Source of the DNA: Treponemataceae bacterium
GTDB lineage: Bacteria > Spirochaetota > Spirochaetia > Treponematales > Treponemataceae
Length of the DNA: 64,000 nucleotides
Assembly (NCBI GenBank): GCA_024402435.1
Contig: JAKSTU010000001.1
Span: forward strand, 25,792-89,791
Reading direction: 5' to 3'
This document shows, one piece after another, positions 8,956-16,658 of the stretch (positions within the stretch are counted from its first letter, which is position 1; every line of letters starts with the position of its first letter). A model generated the notes under the pieces. The model saw only the letters and a program-made list of their open reading frames with translations, was not told the origin of the DNA and searched no databases. A program made the translations under genes and the position numbers.

Positions 8956-9468
8956 TTAAAATGGAATTTCATCGGGAAAACCGGAATCACCGCCAAAAGC
9001 AGGATCACTATCATAAGAAGGAGCCGGCATTTCATTACGGGGCTGATATGATCCCCGGCCTGTTCCGCCATTTCCACTGTTGCCATAACTTCTGTTCTGG
9101 TAGCCGCCTGCGTTGTACCCCTCGGCACTGTCGCCTCCATCGCTTCTGCCACCAAGCAACTGAACATTATTTGCAACAATGTACACTCTGCTGCCTTTCT
9201 GTCCGTCTTTTTCCCATCTGTCCTGTCGTAATTCACCGTCAACAGCAACTTGTTTGCCTTTGACAAGATACGACTTCAACGTTTCAGCAGATTTTCCGAA
9301 AAGAGTCACGTTAAAGAAACTTACTTCATCAATCCACTGTTCTCCACTCTTGCGACGGCGGTTGACAGCAATAGAAAAATTAGAAACCGCAGTTGCACTT
9401 CCTTTGATATAAGAAAGATCAGCGTCATTTGTGAGACGACCGACCAGTGTTACACGATTCAAATCCAT
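8956..9468 (-). CDS. ssb: Single-stranded DNA-binding protein
   Basis: The 170-residue SSB has the N-terminal OB fold, opening LNRVTLVGRLTNDADL and continuing with FNVTLFGKSAETL. A long Gly/Ser/Tyr/Asn-rich linker follows (about residues 108-160). It ends with the acidic protein-interaction tip FPDEIPF. It protects ssDNA and recruits repair and replication partners through that tip. The position between rpsF and rpsR is the usual one, so expression is tied to ribosome synthesis. Confidence 0.97.
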   Translation of the reverse strand: MDLNRVTLVGRLTNDADLSYIKGSATAVSNFSIAVNRRRKSGEQWIDEVSFFNVTLFGKSAETLKSYLVKGKQVAVDGELRQDRWEKDGQKGSRVYIVANNVQLLGGRSDGGDSAEGYNAGGYQNRSYGNSGNGGTGRGSYQPRNEMPAPSYDSDPAFGGDSGFPDEIPF

Positions 9469-9498
9469 ATGCTTACCTCCGTTCAGAATAGATTCTAA

Positions 9499-9783
9499 TT
9501 ATTTTTCGTCAACACGAACAAACATGAATCTGAGCAACTGCTGCTCAAGTTTCAGCTGTTTGTCAATTTCGATTACTTTTGCAGGATTTGCAACAATGTT
9601 AAACAGAATGAAACGACCTTTCTTGTGTTTTTTGATTTCGTAACACAAATCGCGGTCTCCGATCAGATTTTCGCTTTCAATTTCTGCACCGAACTGTGCG
9701 AGAATTGCACGAACAGCATCTGAAGCTGCTTTTGACACATCTTCTTCAACAGGGAAGATTGTCATCAATTCATACTTTCTCAT
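9499..9783 (-). CDS. rpsF: 30S ribosomal protein S6
   Basis: This 94-residue bS6 begins MRKYELMTIFPV and contains the GDRDLCYEIKKHKKGRFILF segment that contacts S18. It is the first gene of the rpsF-ssb-rpsR-rplI-dnaB operon. AAGGAG lies just upstream of the ATG. The protein binds S18 in the 30S platform. In many bacteria an S6:S18 complex represses the operon through a leader hairpin. A leader hairpin exists here, but I could not match it to the known S6:S18 consensus. Confidence 0.97.
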   Translation of the reverse strand: MRKYELMTIFPVEEDVSKAASDAVRAILAQFGAEIESENLIGDRDLCYEIKKHKKGRFILFNIVANPAKVIEIDKQLKLEQQLLRFMFVRVDEK

Positions 9784-9805
9784 AGTATCTCCTTGTGGAC
9801 TAAGT

Positions 9806-9827
9806 GAAATCTCCAGTCTGAGATTTC
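9806..9827 (-). promoter_or_regulatory. Leader hairpin ahead of rpsF
   Basis: GAAATCTC (9820-9827 on the minus strand) and GAGATTTC (9806-9813) form a perfect 8-bp stem with a 6-base loop, about 20 bases upstream of the rpsF ribosome binding site. Its place in the leader of an S6 operon suggests autogenous control by ribosomal protein. This is inference; the CCG-type S6:S18 recognition sequence was not seen. Confidence 0.45.
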
Positions 9828-9841
9828 AAGGGGGTTCTAAT

Positions 9842-9870
9842 AAATTATCAGAACAGAGGAAAAAAATCAA
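9842..9870 (-). promoter_or_regulatory. Sigma-70-like promoter of the rpsF operon
   Basis: On the minus strand TTGATT (9865-9870) and TAATTT (9842-9847) are separated by exactly 17 bases. This places transcription start about 50 bases before the rpsF ATG, giving a leader that contains the hairpin at 9806-9827. The match is by consensus only. Confidence 0.5.
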
Positions 9871-9920
9871 TAGGCTTTCAGAATTTTTACATAATCTTTG
9901 TATAGTTCTATAAAAATCCG

Positions 9921-9949
9921 TAGACTGATCACTCTTTTTTTTTTATTAT
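9921..9949 (+). promoter_or_regulatory. Predicted leaderless promoter of the FAD oxidoreductase gene
   Basis: TAGACT (9921-9926) and TATTAT (9944-9949) are 17 bases apart. The -10 hexamer ends only 7 bases before the ATG at 9957, and no Shine-Dalgarno sequence is present. The -35 match is modest (4 of 6), so this is the weakest of the leaderless candidates in the window. Confidence 0.35.
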
Positions 9950-9956
9950 ATTACAC

Positions 9957-11243
9957 ATGGAAAATTTTGACTGCGTTATTGTCGGATCCGGTCCAGCCGG
10001 CTTGGGAACCGCTTTTGAACTTCTGGCTCATAAGCCTAATACAAAAATACTTTTGATTGATTCTTCTAAAATCTCTTCCGGCGGATTAAGAAATGACTGC
10101 AAAATGAATTTTTCATTTCCTGTAGGTTTTCCGACGGATTACTGGACAAAAGAACAGGCTGATTTTTATCTTGCAAAAATTGAAGATTTTCTGAAACCGG
10201 AGATCATGGAAAAAGACAACCTGTCGGTCTATTCAAAACGTGCGGAACGCGTAGGCGTAGAGCTTCTAAACATCAGGCAGTCTCATCTGGGAACGGACGG
10301 GGGAATAAAACTCATAAACAGGCTGACTTCTGAACTGAAAGACAAAGGTGCAGAATTGGCATTTGAAGAGACTCTTGTTTCTGCTGACAGCGAATCCCAT
10401 GTGGCAAGAACGGACAAACGGGAAGTTCACTACAAAAGCCTTGTGGTGGCCCCGGGCAGACACGGTTTTGATTTTTTGCGCAGATTCATGACAGAACAGA
10501 ACATTGTTTTTACGGACAACAGCATTGATGTAGGAATCAGAATTGAAGCAAAACAGGAAAACTATCAGATAACAAAAGATTATTACGATCCCAAATTCCT
10601 TTTTCCGGAGAGGACGAGAACTTTCTGTACAAACAGCGGCAGTGCTCATGTAGTTCAGGAAAAATATGTTTCCCGCAGCGGCCAGGAATATTATGTTGCA
10701 AACGGCCATGCTTATTCCGACAAAGTCAAAGCAACAGGACTGGTAAACTTTGCAATGCTCCGCTCAGTAGCTTTTACAGAACCGCTGGCCAGTGGTCAGG
10801 ATTATGCGGAATACCTTGCAGAACTTGCAATGCTCACAGGCGGCGGACATCCCATAATGCAGAGAATCGGGGATTTCAGGCTTGGAAAAAGGACTACAAA
10901 AGAAGGTCTGAATGACGATCTTTATGACTTCAAACCGACCCTTGCAAGCGCTACGCCCGGAGACATTTCTCTTGCAATGCCTTCAAAGTTTCTGAATTCA
11001 ATATGGAAAGCGCTGAAAAAACTGGATACGATCGTTCCCGGAATTCTTCACCCCAGCACAATCATGTATTACCCTGAAATCAAGCTTTACGCAAACAAAC
11101 CTGTTTTCAAAAATGATTTCTTCATGGCAAAAGAGGATATTTATCTTATTGGAGACGGAGCCGGAACATCCAGGGGCATAACCGGTGCCTGGGCCAGCGG
11201 AATGAGAGCAGCTGCAGGAATTCTAAAAGGAGCATTGTCATGA
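9957..11243 (+). CDS. FAD-dependent oxidoreductase
   Basis: The 428-residue protein opens with the dinucleotide-binding motif VGSGPAGLGTAFELL (residues 8-22), followed by an acidic/Asp strand end. A second nucleotide-associated motif, IYLIGDGAGTSRGITGAWASG, lies near the C-terminus, where the flavin sits in the family of FAD-utilising dehydrogenases and the GidA/TrmFO-like fold. Related annotations read 'NAD(P)/FAD-dependent oxidoreductase'. The substrate cannot be told from the sequence. There is no Shine-Dalgarno before the ATG. The stop overlaps the rsmD start (ATGA), so they are coupled. Confidence 0.8.
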   Translation: MENFDCVIVGSGPAGLGTAFELLAHKPNTKILLIDSSKISSGGLRNDCKMNFSFPVGFPTDYWTKEQADFYLAKIEDFLKPEIMEKDNLSVYSKRAERVGVELLNIRQSHLGTDGGIKLINRLTSELKDKGAELAFEETLVSADSESHVARTDKREVHYKSLVVAPGRHGFDFLRRFMTEQNIVFTDNSIDVGIRIEAKQENYQITKDYYDPKFLFPERTRTFCTNSGSAHVVQEKYVSRSGQEYYVANGHAYSDKVKATGLVNFAMLRSVAFTEPLASGQDYAEYLAELAMLTGGGHPIMQRIGDFRLGKRTTKEGLNDDLYDFKPTLASATPGDISLAMPSKFLNSIWKALKKLDTIVPGILHPSTIMYYPEIKLYANKPVFKNDFFMAKEDIYLIGDGAGTSRGITGAWASGMRAAAGILKGALS

Positions 11244-11782
11244 GAATTACCGGAGGAGCCTTGAAAGGCAGAACAACTCAGTGTCCGGACGGCGTCATCA
11301 GACCTGCGATGGACAGGATGAGAGAATCATTTTTTGCAGTTTTGGGCGATTTGAGCGGAAAATCATTTCTGGACATGTTTTCCGGTTCAGGCACGATTGC
11401 CATTGAAGCAGTTTCCCGGGGAGCAGAACGTGTTGTTCTTTGTGAAAAAGACAAAATCAAAATCAAAACCGTCCTGAAAAATGTTTCAATGACAGAGCCT
11501 TTGGGAAAGAAGATCGAGTGTCATTTCATGCCCGTGGAACTTTTTCTGAAACGCTGTCATGATTCTTTTGACATTATTTTCTTTGACCCGCCATTCCCCT
11601 ACCGTTTTCATGAAGAACTGGTGAAATCAGTTTCGGACAACAAGCTTATTACTGAAAACGGACAGGTTCTGATTCATTATCCCGAAGAAAAAATGCTCCC
11701 TGACACAATCGGCAATCTGGTCAAAAAAGATCATCGTATATATGGGCGTTCCATCGTAGATTTTTACGAATGGCGTCCTTGA
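11240..11782 (+). CDS. rsmD: 16S rRNA (guanine(966)-N(2))-methyltransferase
   Basis: The 180-residue class I SAM methyltransferase begins MRITGGALKGR, then has RPAMDRMRESFFAVLG and the SAM-binding FLDMFSGSGTIAIEAVSRGA (about residues 38-57). Its catalytic motif is FFDPPFPY (about 114-121), where DPPY/F is standard for RsmD. It methylates G966 in assembled 30S particles. The ATG overlaps the stop of the FAD oxidoreductase by four bases. A promoter for the next gene starts inside its last codons. Confidence 0.93.
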   Translation: MRITGGALKGRTTQCPDGVIRPAMDRMRESFFAVLGDLSGKSFLDMFSGSGTIAIEAVSRGAERVVLCEKDKIKIKTVLKNVSMTEPLGKKIECHFMPVELFLKRCHDSFDIIFFDPPFPYRFHEELVKSVSDNKLITENGQVLIHYPEEKMLPDTIGNLVKKDHRIYGRSIVDFYEWRP

Positions 11783-11807
11783 CATATTAGAGATTTCAAA
11801 GGATAAT
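11779..11807 (+). promoter_or_regulatory. Strong sigma-70-like promoter upstream of the TPR gene pair
   Basis: A perfect TTGACA (11779-11784) is followed, 17 bases later, by GATAAT (11802-11807). The -35 box overlaps the rsmD stop codon. It would start transcription about 25 bases upstream of the gene at 11837, in front of the pair of TPR-type genes and rlmN. Confidence 0.6.
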
Positions 11808-11836
11808 TTCAAAATAACGGTAAAGTAAAGTTGTTT

Positions 11837-12178
11837 ATGCAGAATGAGTTAAAAAAGGATTTCGAGCGCTTGCATCAGCCGGAAGGATTCATAAAAACTT
11901 CGGATTCGCCTGTATCCACTTTAACAGATCAGCAAAAAGTAATTCTCAACCGTAAAGGCAATATGCTTTTTAATCAGGGTGACATCCTCGGTGCCCGCAG
12001 ACTTTTCATTACAACCGGTTATTCCGACGGATTGACACGAGTTGCAGAAGTAAGCAGAGAACAGGGAGACGAGCTGGATGCCCTTAAACTGTATTGGCTT
12101 GCACACAACAAGAAGCAGGCAGAACCCTTGATTGAAAAACTTGCCCAAATTATTTCACAAGTGATATCAGGAGACTGA
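11837..12178 (+). CDS. Small helical-repeat protein of unknown function
   Basis: The 113-residue product is mostly helical. Its centre (KGNMLFNQGDILGARRLFITTGYSDG) resembles a TPR unit and is followed by a second one (GDELDALKLYWLAHN). I did not recognise a family beyond that. The start at ATG 11837 was chosen over a TTG six bases upstream; neither has a strong Shine-Dalgarno. It is 2 bases from the large TPR gene and likely works with it or in the same assembly. Confidence 0.6.
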   Translation: MQNELKKDFERLHQPEGFIKTSDSPVSTLTDQQKVILNRKGNMLFNQGDILGARRLFITTGYSDGLTRVAEVSREQGDELDALKLYWLAHNKKQAEPLIEKLAQIISQVISGD

Positions 12179-12180
12179 AC

Positions 12181-13338
12181 ATGGATGACATCTTTTCAAC
12201 CTTTGCACCTCAGGACAACCTTATGGAGAATGTGCCGGAAACACCTGAGATGGATGCCCAGACAAACGAAATTTCAGAGTTGTCCAAAAAAGGTTACCAA
12301 CTGCTGAAAGAAAACCGCATTTCTGAAGCGGAAGATTCATTCAAACAGATTCTCGCAATTGAAGACAACAACAATTATGCTTTGGTTGGATTGGGTGATT
12401 CTGCAAGGAAGCAGAACCATTTCCACGAAGCAATCGATTATTATACACGATGTCTTTCCTATCACCCCGGAAACAACTATGCACTGTTCGGACTTGCAGA
12501 TTGCTACAAAGCACTTAATCAGTACCACAAAGCAATTGAAATTTGGGAACAGTACCTTCTTCACGATGACCGGAACATTACAGTTCTTACGCGCGTTGCC
12601 GATGCATACCGCAAAATCCGGGATTTCAGAAAGTCAAAAGAACTTTACAACCGTGTTCTCGAGATGGAAGAAAACAACGCTTATGCGCTGATCGGTCTGG
12701 GACACCTTCATTATGATTTCAAAGAATATCGCGACGCACTTTTCTTCTGGCAGAGAATGCTTGAACAGAATGAAAATGCTGTGGATATCAGGGTTCTTAC
12801 TTCAATCGGAAACTGCCACAGAAAGCTGAAAACCTTTGACAAAGGTGTTTATTACTTTGAACGCGCCCTTTCAATGGATGAAAACAATTTTTATGCATTG
12901 TTCGGTCTTGCGGACTGTTACCGCGGAATGAACCAGCAGTACCGTTCAGTAGAGTACTGGAACAAAATTCTGGAAATTGATCCCAGAAACAAAGTGATTC
13001 TTACACGTGCAGGTGACGCTTACCGCAACATGGGCGATTACGAAACTGCAAGCAAATATTACAACAAAGCTCTGGACATTGAATTCGACCTTTATGCAGT
13101 CCTTGGTCTGGCACTGATCAGCAAAGGTGAAGGAAAATACGACGAAGCCATTGCAAGTCTTACACGTCTTATTCAGTCTGATTCAAAGAATTACAGACTT
13201 TACATCGACCTGGCAGACTGCTACATTAAGCTGAACCAAAAACAGCGTGCCATTGAGACACTTCAGGATTTTCAGCGTTTGGGAATCAGAAGCCAGGCTG
13301 TTGCAGAACTTTTGGACAAACTTCAGAACAACGCTTAA
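12181..13338 (+). CDS. TPR-repeat protein
   Basis: The 385-residue protein is an array of about nine tetratricopeptide repeats from residue 30 to the end. The repeats share phrases such as NNYALVGLGD, NNYALFGLADCY, NAYALIGLGHLHY and NFYALFGLADCYRG at 34-residue spacing. There is no signal peptide or membrane helix, so it is cytoplasmic and probably a scaffold. The repeats are unusually regular. It is preceded by GGAGACTGAAC and lies between the small repeat protein and rlmN, only 3 bases from the latter. Confidence 0.85.
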   Translation: MDDIFSTFAPQDNLMENVPETPEMDAQTNEISELSKKGYQLLKENRISEAEDSFKQILAIEDNNNYALVGLGDSARKQNHFHEAIDYYTRCLSYHPGNNYALFGLADCYKALNQYHKAIEIWEQYLLHDDRNITVLTRVADAYRKIRDFRKSKELYNRVLEMEENNAYALIGLGHLHYDFKEYRDALFFWQRMLEQNENAVDIRVLTSIGNCHRKLKTFDKGVYYFERALSMDENNFYALFGLADCYRGMNQQYRSVEYWNKILEIDPRNKVILTRAGDAYRNMGDYETASKYYNKALDIEFDLYAVLGLALISKGEGKYDEAIASLTRLIQSDSKNYRLYIDLADCYIKLNQKQRAIETLQDFQRLGIRSQAVAELLDKLQNNA

Positions 13339-13341
13339 AAC

Positions 13342-14367
13342 ATGTCAAAAATACAGATTGCAGCTTTTTCTCCTGACGAAATTAATGAAGTTTTGGGAGA
13401 AAAAGCCGGCTCTTTCAGAGGAAAGCAAGTTTACAAGTGGATTGCTTCCGGAGCTGATTCTTTCGACCAAATGACCAATATTTCTCAGGCAATGCGGGAA
13501 AAACTTGAAGAATCCTGTACTTTAAGGAGTTCCGAAGTTTCTCAAGTGCTCAAAGATCCTGACGGGACTGTTAAACTTCAGTTGAAACTGGAAGACGGTT
13601 ATTGTGTAGAAACAGTGCTTCTGACAGATATTGAAGAAAGAAAAACTGCCTGTGTATCAAGTCAGGTAGGATGCGCTATGAAATGCGCATTCTGTCAGAC
13701 AGGGAAATTGGGTTTTGCCAGAAACCTTACTGCTTCGGAAATTGTAGAACAATTTTTCCATCTGGAAAAAATCTGCGGCAAACTGGACAATATTGTGTTC
13801 ATGGGAATGGGAGAGCCGCTTCTTAACCTGGAAGCTGTCAGAAAAGCAATTGCCGTACTGACAGATGAAAAAGGCCGTAATCTTTCTTTACGGAGAATTA
13901 CCATTTCAACATCAGGCATTATAAAAGGCATCTACGATTTGGCTGACAACGGTCCGAATCTTCGTCTTGCAGTATCGCTGACAACAGCGGACGAAGATTT
14001 GAGAAAGGAACTTATGCCGGTTACAATCGGGAATCCTTTGTCAAAACTTTCAGAAGCCATCGGGTACTACATGGAGAAGACAGGAAACAGATGCACTTTG
14101 GAAGCTGCCCTGCTCCACAATGTGAACACGACAAAAGGAAGTGCTTTGGCACTGAAAAAATTCGCAAAGCAGATGCCTGTGCATGTAAATGTAATTCCAT
14201 GGAATCCGATTGAAGGTTTGCCATACACAACACCCTCGCAAAATGAATGCAAAGAATTCATGCGGAACTTGGAAGCCCTGGGCATCAAAGCTACACAGCG
14301 GACAAGACGTGGCCAGAAAATCGGCGGTGCCTGCGGTCAGTTGGGAAAAACACAAAAAATCGACTAA
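13342..14367 (+). CDS. rlmN: 23S rRNA (adenine(2503)-C(2))-methyltransferase
   Basis: RlmN is a radical-SAM enzyme that methylates C2 of A2503 in 23S rRNA and A37 of some tRNAs. The 341-residue product has the CxxxCxxC cluster motif CAMKCAFC (about residues 112-119), the GMGEPLLN block, and two further conserved Cys positions. One is in the N-terminal region TACVSSQVGC. The other is near the end in RRGQKIGGACGQL, which corresponds to the methyl-carrying Cys. It is the last gene of the TPR operon. Confidence 0.96.
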   Translation: MSKIQIAAFSPDEINEVLGEKAGSFRGKQVYKWIASGADSFDQMTNISQAMREKLEESCTLRSSEVSQVLKDPDGTVKLQLKLEDGYCVETVLLTDIEERKTACVSSQVGCAMKCAFCQTGKLGFARNLTASEIVEQFFHLEKICGKLDNIVFMGMGEPLLNLEAVRKAIAVLTDEKGRNLSLRRITISTSGIIKGIYDLADNGPNLRLAVSLTTADEDLRKELMPVTIGNPLSKLSEAIGYYMEKTGNRCTLEAALLHNVNTTKGSALALKKFAKQMPVHVNVIPWNPIEGLPYTTPSQNECKEFMRNLEALGIKATQRTRRGQKIGGACGQLGKTQKID

Positions 14368-14381
14368 TTTTTCTAAAAATA

Positions 14382-14411
14382 TTGATACTCCCCTTGTTTT
14401 TTGCATATAAT
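14382..14411 (+). promoter_or_regulatory. Sigma-70-like promoter with a long leader
   Basis: TTGATA (14382-14387) and a perfect TATAAT (14406-14411) are 18 bases apart, just beyond the rlmN stop. The predicted transcript has a leader of roughly 90 bases before the small HMA-like gene. That gene has GGGGAG as its ribosome binding site. Confidence 0.6.
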
Positions 14412-14507
14412 GCGCTATGCACTTTTTTCAAAAGCTGATGAAAATTTTTATCACTTTTTAAGAAAGTCTTATAAAAAAACAGATTTAATCTTTCTGGGGA
14501 GAATAAG

Positions 14508-14714
14508 ATGGAAAAGAAAATTTACGTTGTAGGTCTTGATGACGAGAGCGTAGAAAGCAAGGTAAATTCTGCTGTTGCGGCTGTTGCAGGAGTATCTTCT
14601 GTTGTAGCAAATTCATCAAAAGCACAGGTTCTGGTCAATTATGACGAATCTATTGCAGGAATTGAAGACGCTATTGAAGCAGCCATTGCGTCTGCAGGTC
14701 CCACAGTTCTTTAA
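14508..14714 (+). CDS. Small HMA-fold protein lacking the metal-binding CxxC
   Basis: The 68-residue product has the beta-alpha-beta-beta-alpha-beta layout of heavy-metal-associated (HMA) domains: KIYVVGLDDESVESKV, then VAGVSSVVANSSKAQVLVNY and IEDAIEAAIASAG. In metallochaperones the first loop reads GMxCxxC. Here it is GLDDES and the protein has no cysteine at all. It therefore cannot bind copper in the usual way. GGGGAG lies upstream of the ATG. It stands alone between its own promoter and a terminator. Confidence 0.7.
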   Translation: MEKKIYVVGLDDESVESKVNSAVAAVAGVSSVVANSSKAQVLVNYDESIAGIEDAIEAAIASAGPTVL

Positions 14715-14730
14715 TAAATTTCACTCAAAA

Positions 14731-14777
14731 AAAAAGGCTGTCTGTTCAGTTTTTCAGAACAGGCAGCCTTTTTTTTT
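14731..14777. terminator. Bidirectional rho-independent terminator
   Basis: An inverted repeat (AAGGCTGTCTGTTC paired with GAACAGGCAGCCTT, one bulge) is flanked by A-runs on the left and T-runs on the right. It can therefore end transcription of the HMA-like gene (+) and of the convergent gene at 14793 (-). Confidence 0.85.
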
Positions 14778-14792
14778 AGCAGGCAGTTATTT

Positions 14793-15170
14793 TCAAAGAA
14801 GATAACTTTTTGAAAAACTGCCGGAAATGCACTTGAATTTCAATGCACCTTCTTCGTTTGTGCTCAGGAAAGATTCGGTGTCTTTGTCACCAAAAGTCCT
14901 GATAACATCTTCCAAAGAACGTTTGTCAAGATTTGCACTGCAAATGCCCTCTTTTTCACAGGCTGCAGCAAAATCAGGATCAATTCCACCTGCTGCAACA
15001 ACACAAATCCCATGTTTTTTTAAATTCTCGGCCGCTTCGTTCACTTTGTCACCGGAATCCATTTTTTCTCCGACAACCAAAACTTTTGCTCCGGCAAACT
15101 GACCTGAAATAATATCACCAGCCGTAATACCGGATGTAAAAAAAGCGGTTTTTCCTCCGATTTTTTCCAT
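14793..15170 (-). CDS. Conserved hypothetical protein, 125 residues
   Basis: I do not recognise a specific function. The first two thirds look like a compact alpha/beta fold with FFTSGITAGDIISGQFAGAKVLVVGE and a later VVAAGGIDPDFAAACEKEGI. This is vaguely similar to NifX/NifB-type or receiver-like folds. There is no signal peptide. GGAGG precedes the ATG at good spacing, so it is a real gene. It converges on the HMA-like gene through a shared terminator, and 90 bp separate it from the kinase gene upstream. Confidence 0.6.
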   Translation of the reverse strand: MEKIGGKTAFFTSGITAGDIISGQFAGAKVLVVGEKMDSGDKVNEAAENLKKHGICVVAAGGIDPDFAAACEKEGICSANLDKRSLEDVIRTFGDKDTESFLSTNEEGALKFKCISGSFSKSYLL

Positions 15171-15260
15171 TTAAATCCTCCAAAAGCAGTACAAAAGTAC
15201 TTTACTATGAAAGTATAATAACAAATCCCGGATTCAGTGAAAAAAATCTTTTGATTTTTC

Positions 15261-15821
15261 TTAATTTTCTACAATCAGATTTCTTTTCTTGAGTTCGTCA
15301 GCAATCAGATCAACAATTTGCTCCGGATTGTATTTTTCCGTATCAATAATCAAGTCTGCAAAATCATAGACATTGTTGTCAATGTTGTACAATGTCATGT
15401 AACGGCCTGAATCCTGTCTGTCACGCATTGAAGTAAAGTCCATGATTTCCTGAAGATTTCCGCCTTCCCGCTTGAGGATACGTTTGGCCCGTTCTTCATC
15501 TGATGCATAAAGATAAACTTTCAGGTCAGCTTCTTTGTACATCCAGATTGCCAGTCTGTTGCCCAAAACGCTGGATTTCTCTTTTGCAAGTTTTACCGCA
15601 GTGGTATCCACAGTAACATCATAAGAATTGTCAGTTTTGGCAAGTTCAATTATTTCAGCCAAAGTTTTCCCTTTTTCGGCAGCCAGCTGACGGAAAGTGT
15701 AATTAATCATGGGAATACCCAGTTTTTCTGCCAAAAGGGAAGAAACTGTGGTATTGCCGCATCCGCTTTTTCCGGAAATCGCTACGTGAAGTTCTTTGTT
15801 TTCAGGTACAGAATATTTCAT
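15261..15821 (-). CDS. Cytidylate kinase-like protein (AAA family)
   Basis: The 186-residue product has a P-loop, ISGKSGCGNTTVSSLLAEKLG (about residues 15-35), followed by the nucleoside-kinase lid region SDEERAKRILKREGG and RDRQDSGRYMTLYNID. This matches the short cytidylate-kinase-like family rather than the longer classical Cmk. The P-loop reads GKSGCGNTT, with Asn where Lys is normally found. That is a key-residue substitution that makes the activity uncertain. The start overlaps the coaX stop (TGATG). Confidence 0.75.
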   Translation of the reverse strand: MKYSVPENKELHVAISGKSGCGNTTVSSLLAEKLGIPMINYTFRQLAAEKGKTLAEIIELAKTDNSYDVTVDTTAVKLAKEKSSVLGNRLAIWMYKEADLKVYLYASDEERAKRILKREGGNLQEIMDFTSMRDRQDSGRYMTLYNIDNNVYDFADLIIDTEKYNPEQIVDLIADELKKRNLIVEN

Positions 15822-16624
15822 CAGAGTTTTTCTCCTTCAAGTAAAGTTGCTATTCTATGTAATCCTTTCAATGTAAGCTGTTTGTCAACGGTCTGGAAAA
15901 CACTGGAAATCGGTTTCAGGACGCTGTTCAGTCCGCCGGTTGCAATTACAACGATATCTTCAGGGCAAATGCCTGTCTTTGCAGCCATATCATTCTTTAT
16001 TGTGCCGATAAGAGACTCTACAAGGCCTTTATAACCGAGAACGATTCCTGATTGAATGGAATGAATTGTATTTGTGCCCAAGCTTGAAGGCGGTGTTTCC
16101 AAAGGAACAGAGGGAAGCTGGGCTGTATTTGTAAAAAGTGAATTTACGGCAGTGCGGAGTCCCGGTGCAATTGCGACACCCAGAATCTCGCCTTTGTCAC
16201 TGATTGCAGTCCAGGTAAGTGCAGTACCGAAATCAACAACAATGCAGGCTTTGTTCAAAGAACAATAAGCTTCAACAGCATTGCACACAAGATCAGTACC
16301 GATTTCATGACGGGCCGATTCGGGAATTGTTACAGGAAGTCTGTCATAAAGCGGAGAAGACACAATCACCGGCTTTTTACCGATCATTCTTTCGATTACA
16401 GAAACAAAAGGTCCGATGAGCAAAGGCACAACAGAACTGAGAATTGCCGACGTAATGGAAGCCTGAGTAACTCCGGCATCCCGCATCAACGAAGAAAGCA
16501 TTGAAGAATACTCGTCAGAAGTACGGTTCGGGTCACTGTACATACGCCATTCATAAACCAGTTCATCACCCTGAAAAAGTGCAGTTACGATATTCGTGTT
16601 TCCGATGTCTACAGCCAACAGCAT
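15821..16624 (-). CDS. coaX: Type III pantothenate kinase
   Basis: CoaX phosphorylates pantothenate, the first step of coenzyme A synthesis, without feedback by CoA. The 267-residue product has the ASKHA phosphate motif LAVDIGNTNIVTALF at the N-terminus and the second motif VVDFGTALTWTAIS near residue 125. GTDLVCNAVEAY is also typical. CAGGAG lies ahead of the ATG. It is divergent from hisS, with only 34 bp between the two start codons, and it is coupled to the cytidylate kinase-like gene downstream. Confidence 0.95.
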   Translation of the reverse strand: MLLAVDIGNTNIVTALFQGDELVYEWRMYSDPNRTSDEYSSMLSSLMRDAGVTQASITSAILSSVVPLLIGPFVSVIERMIGKKPVIVSSPLYDRLPVTIPESARHEIGTDLVCNAVEAYCSLNKACIVVDFGTALTWTAISDKGEILGVAIAPGLRTAVNSLFTNTAQLPSVPLETPPSSLGTNTIHSIQSGIVLGYKGLVESLIGTIKNDMAAKTGICPEDIVVIATGGLNSVLKPISSVFQTVDKQLTLKGLHRIATLLEGEKL

Positions 16625-16652
16625 TGAATTTTTCTCCTGTAAAAGCTATTAT
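16624..16652 (+). promoter_or_regulatory. Predicted leaderless promoter of hisS
   Basis: TTGAAT (16624-16629) and TATTAT (16647-16652) are exactly 17 bases apart. The -10 ends 6 bases before the hisS ATG at 16659, and there is no Shine-Dalgarno. Transcription would therefore begin at or next to the A of the ATG. Confidence 0.6.
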
Positions 16653-16658
16653 ACCGAC

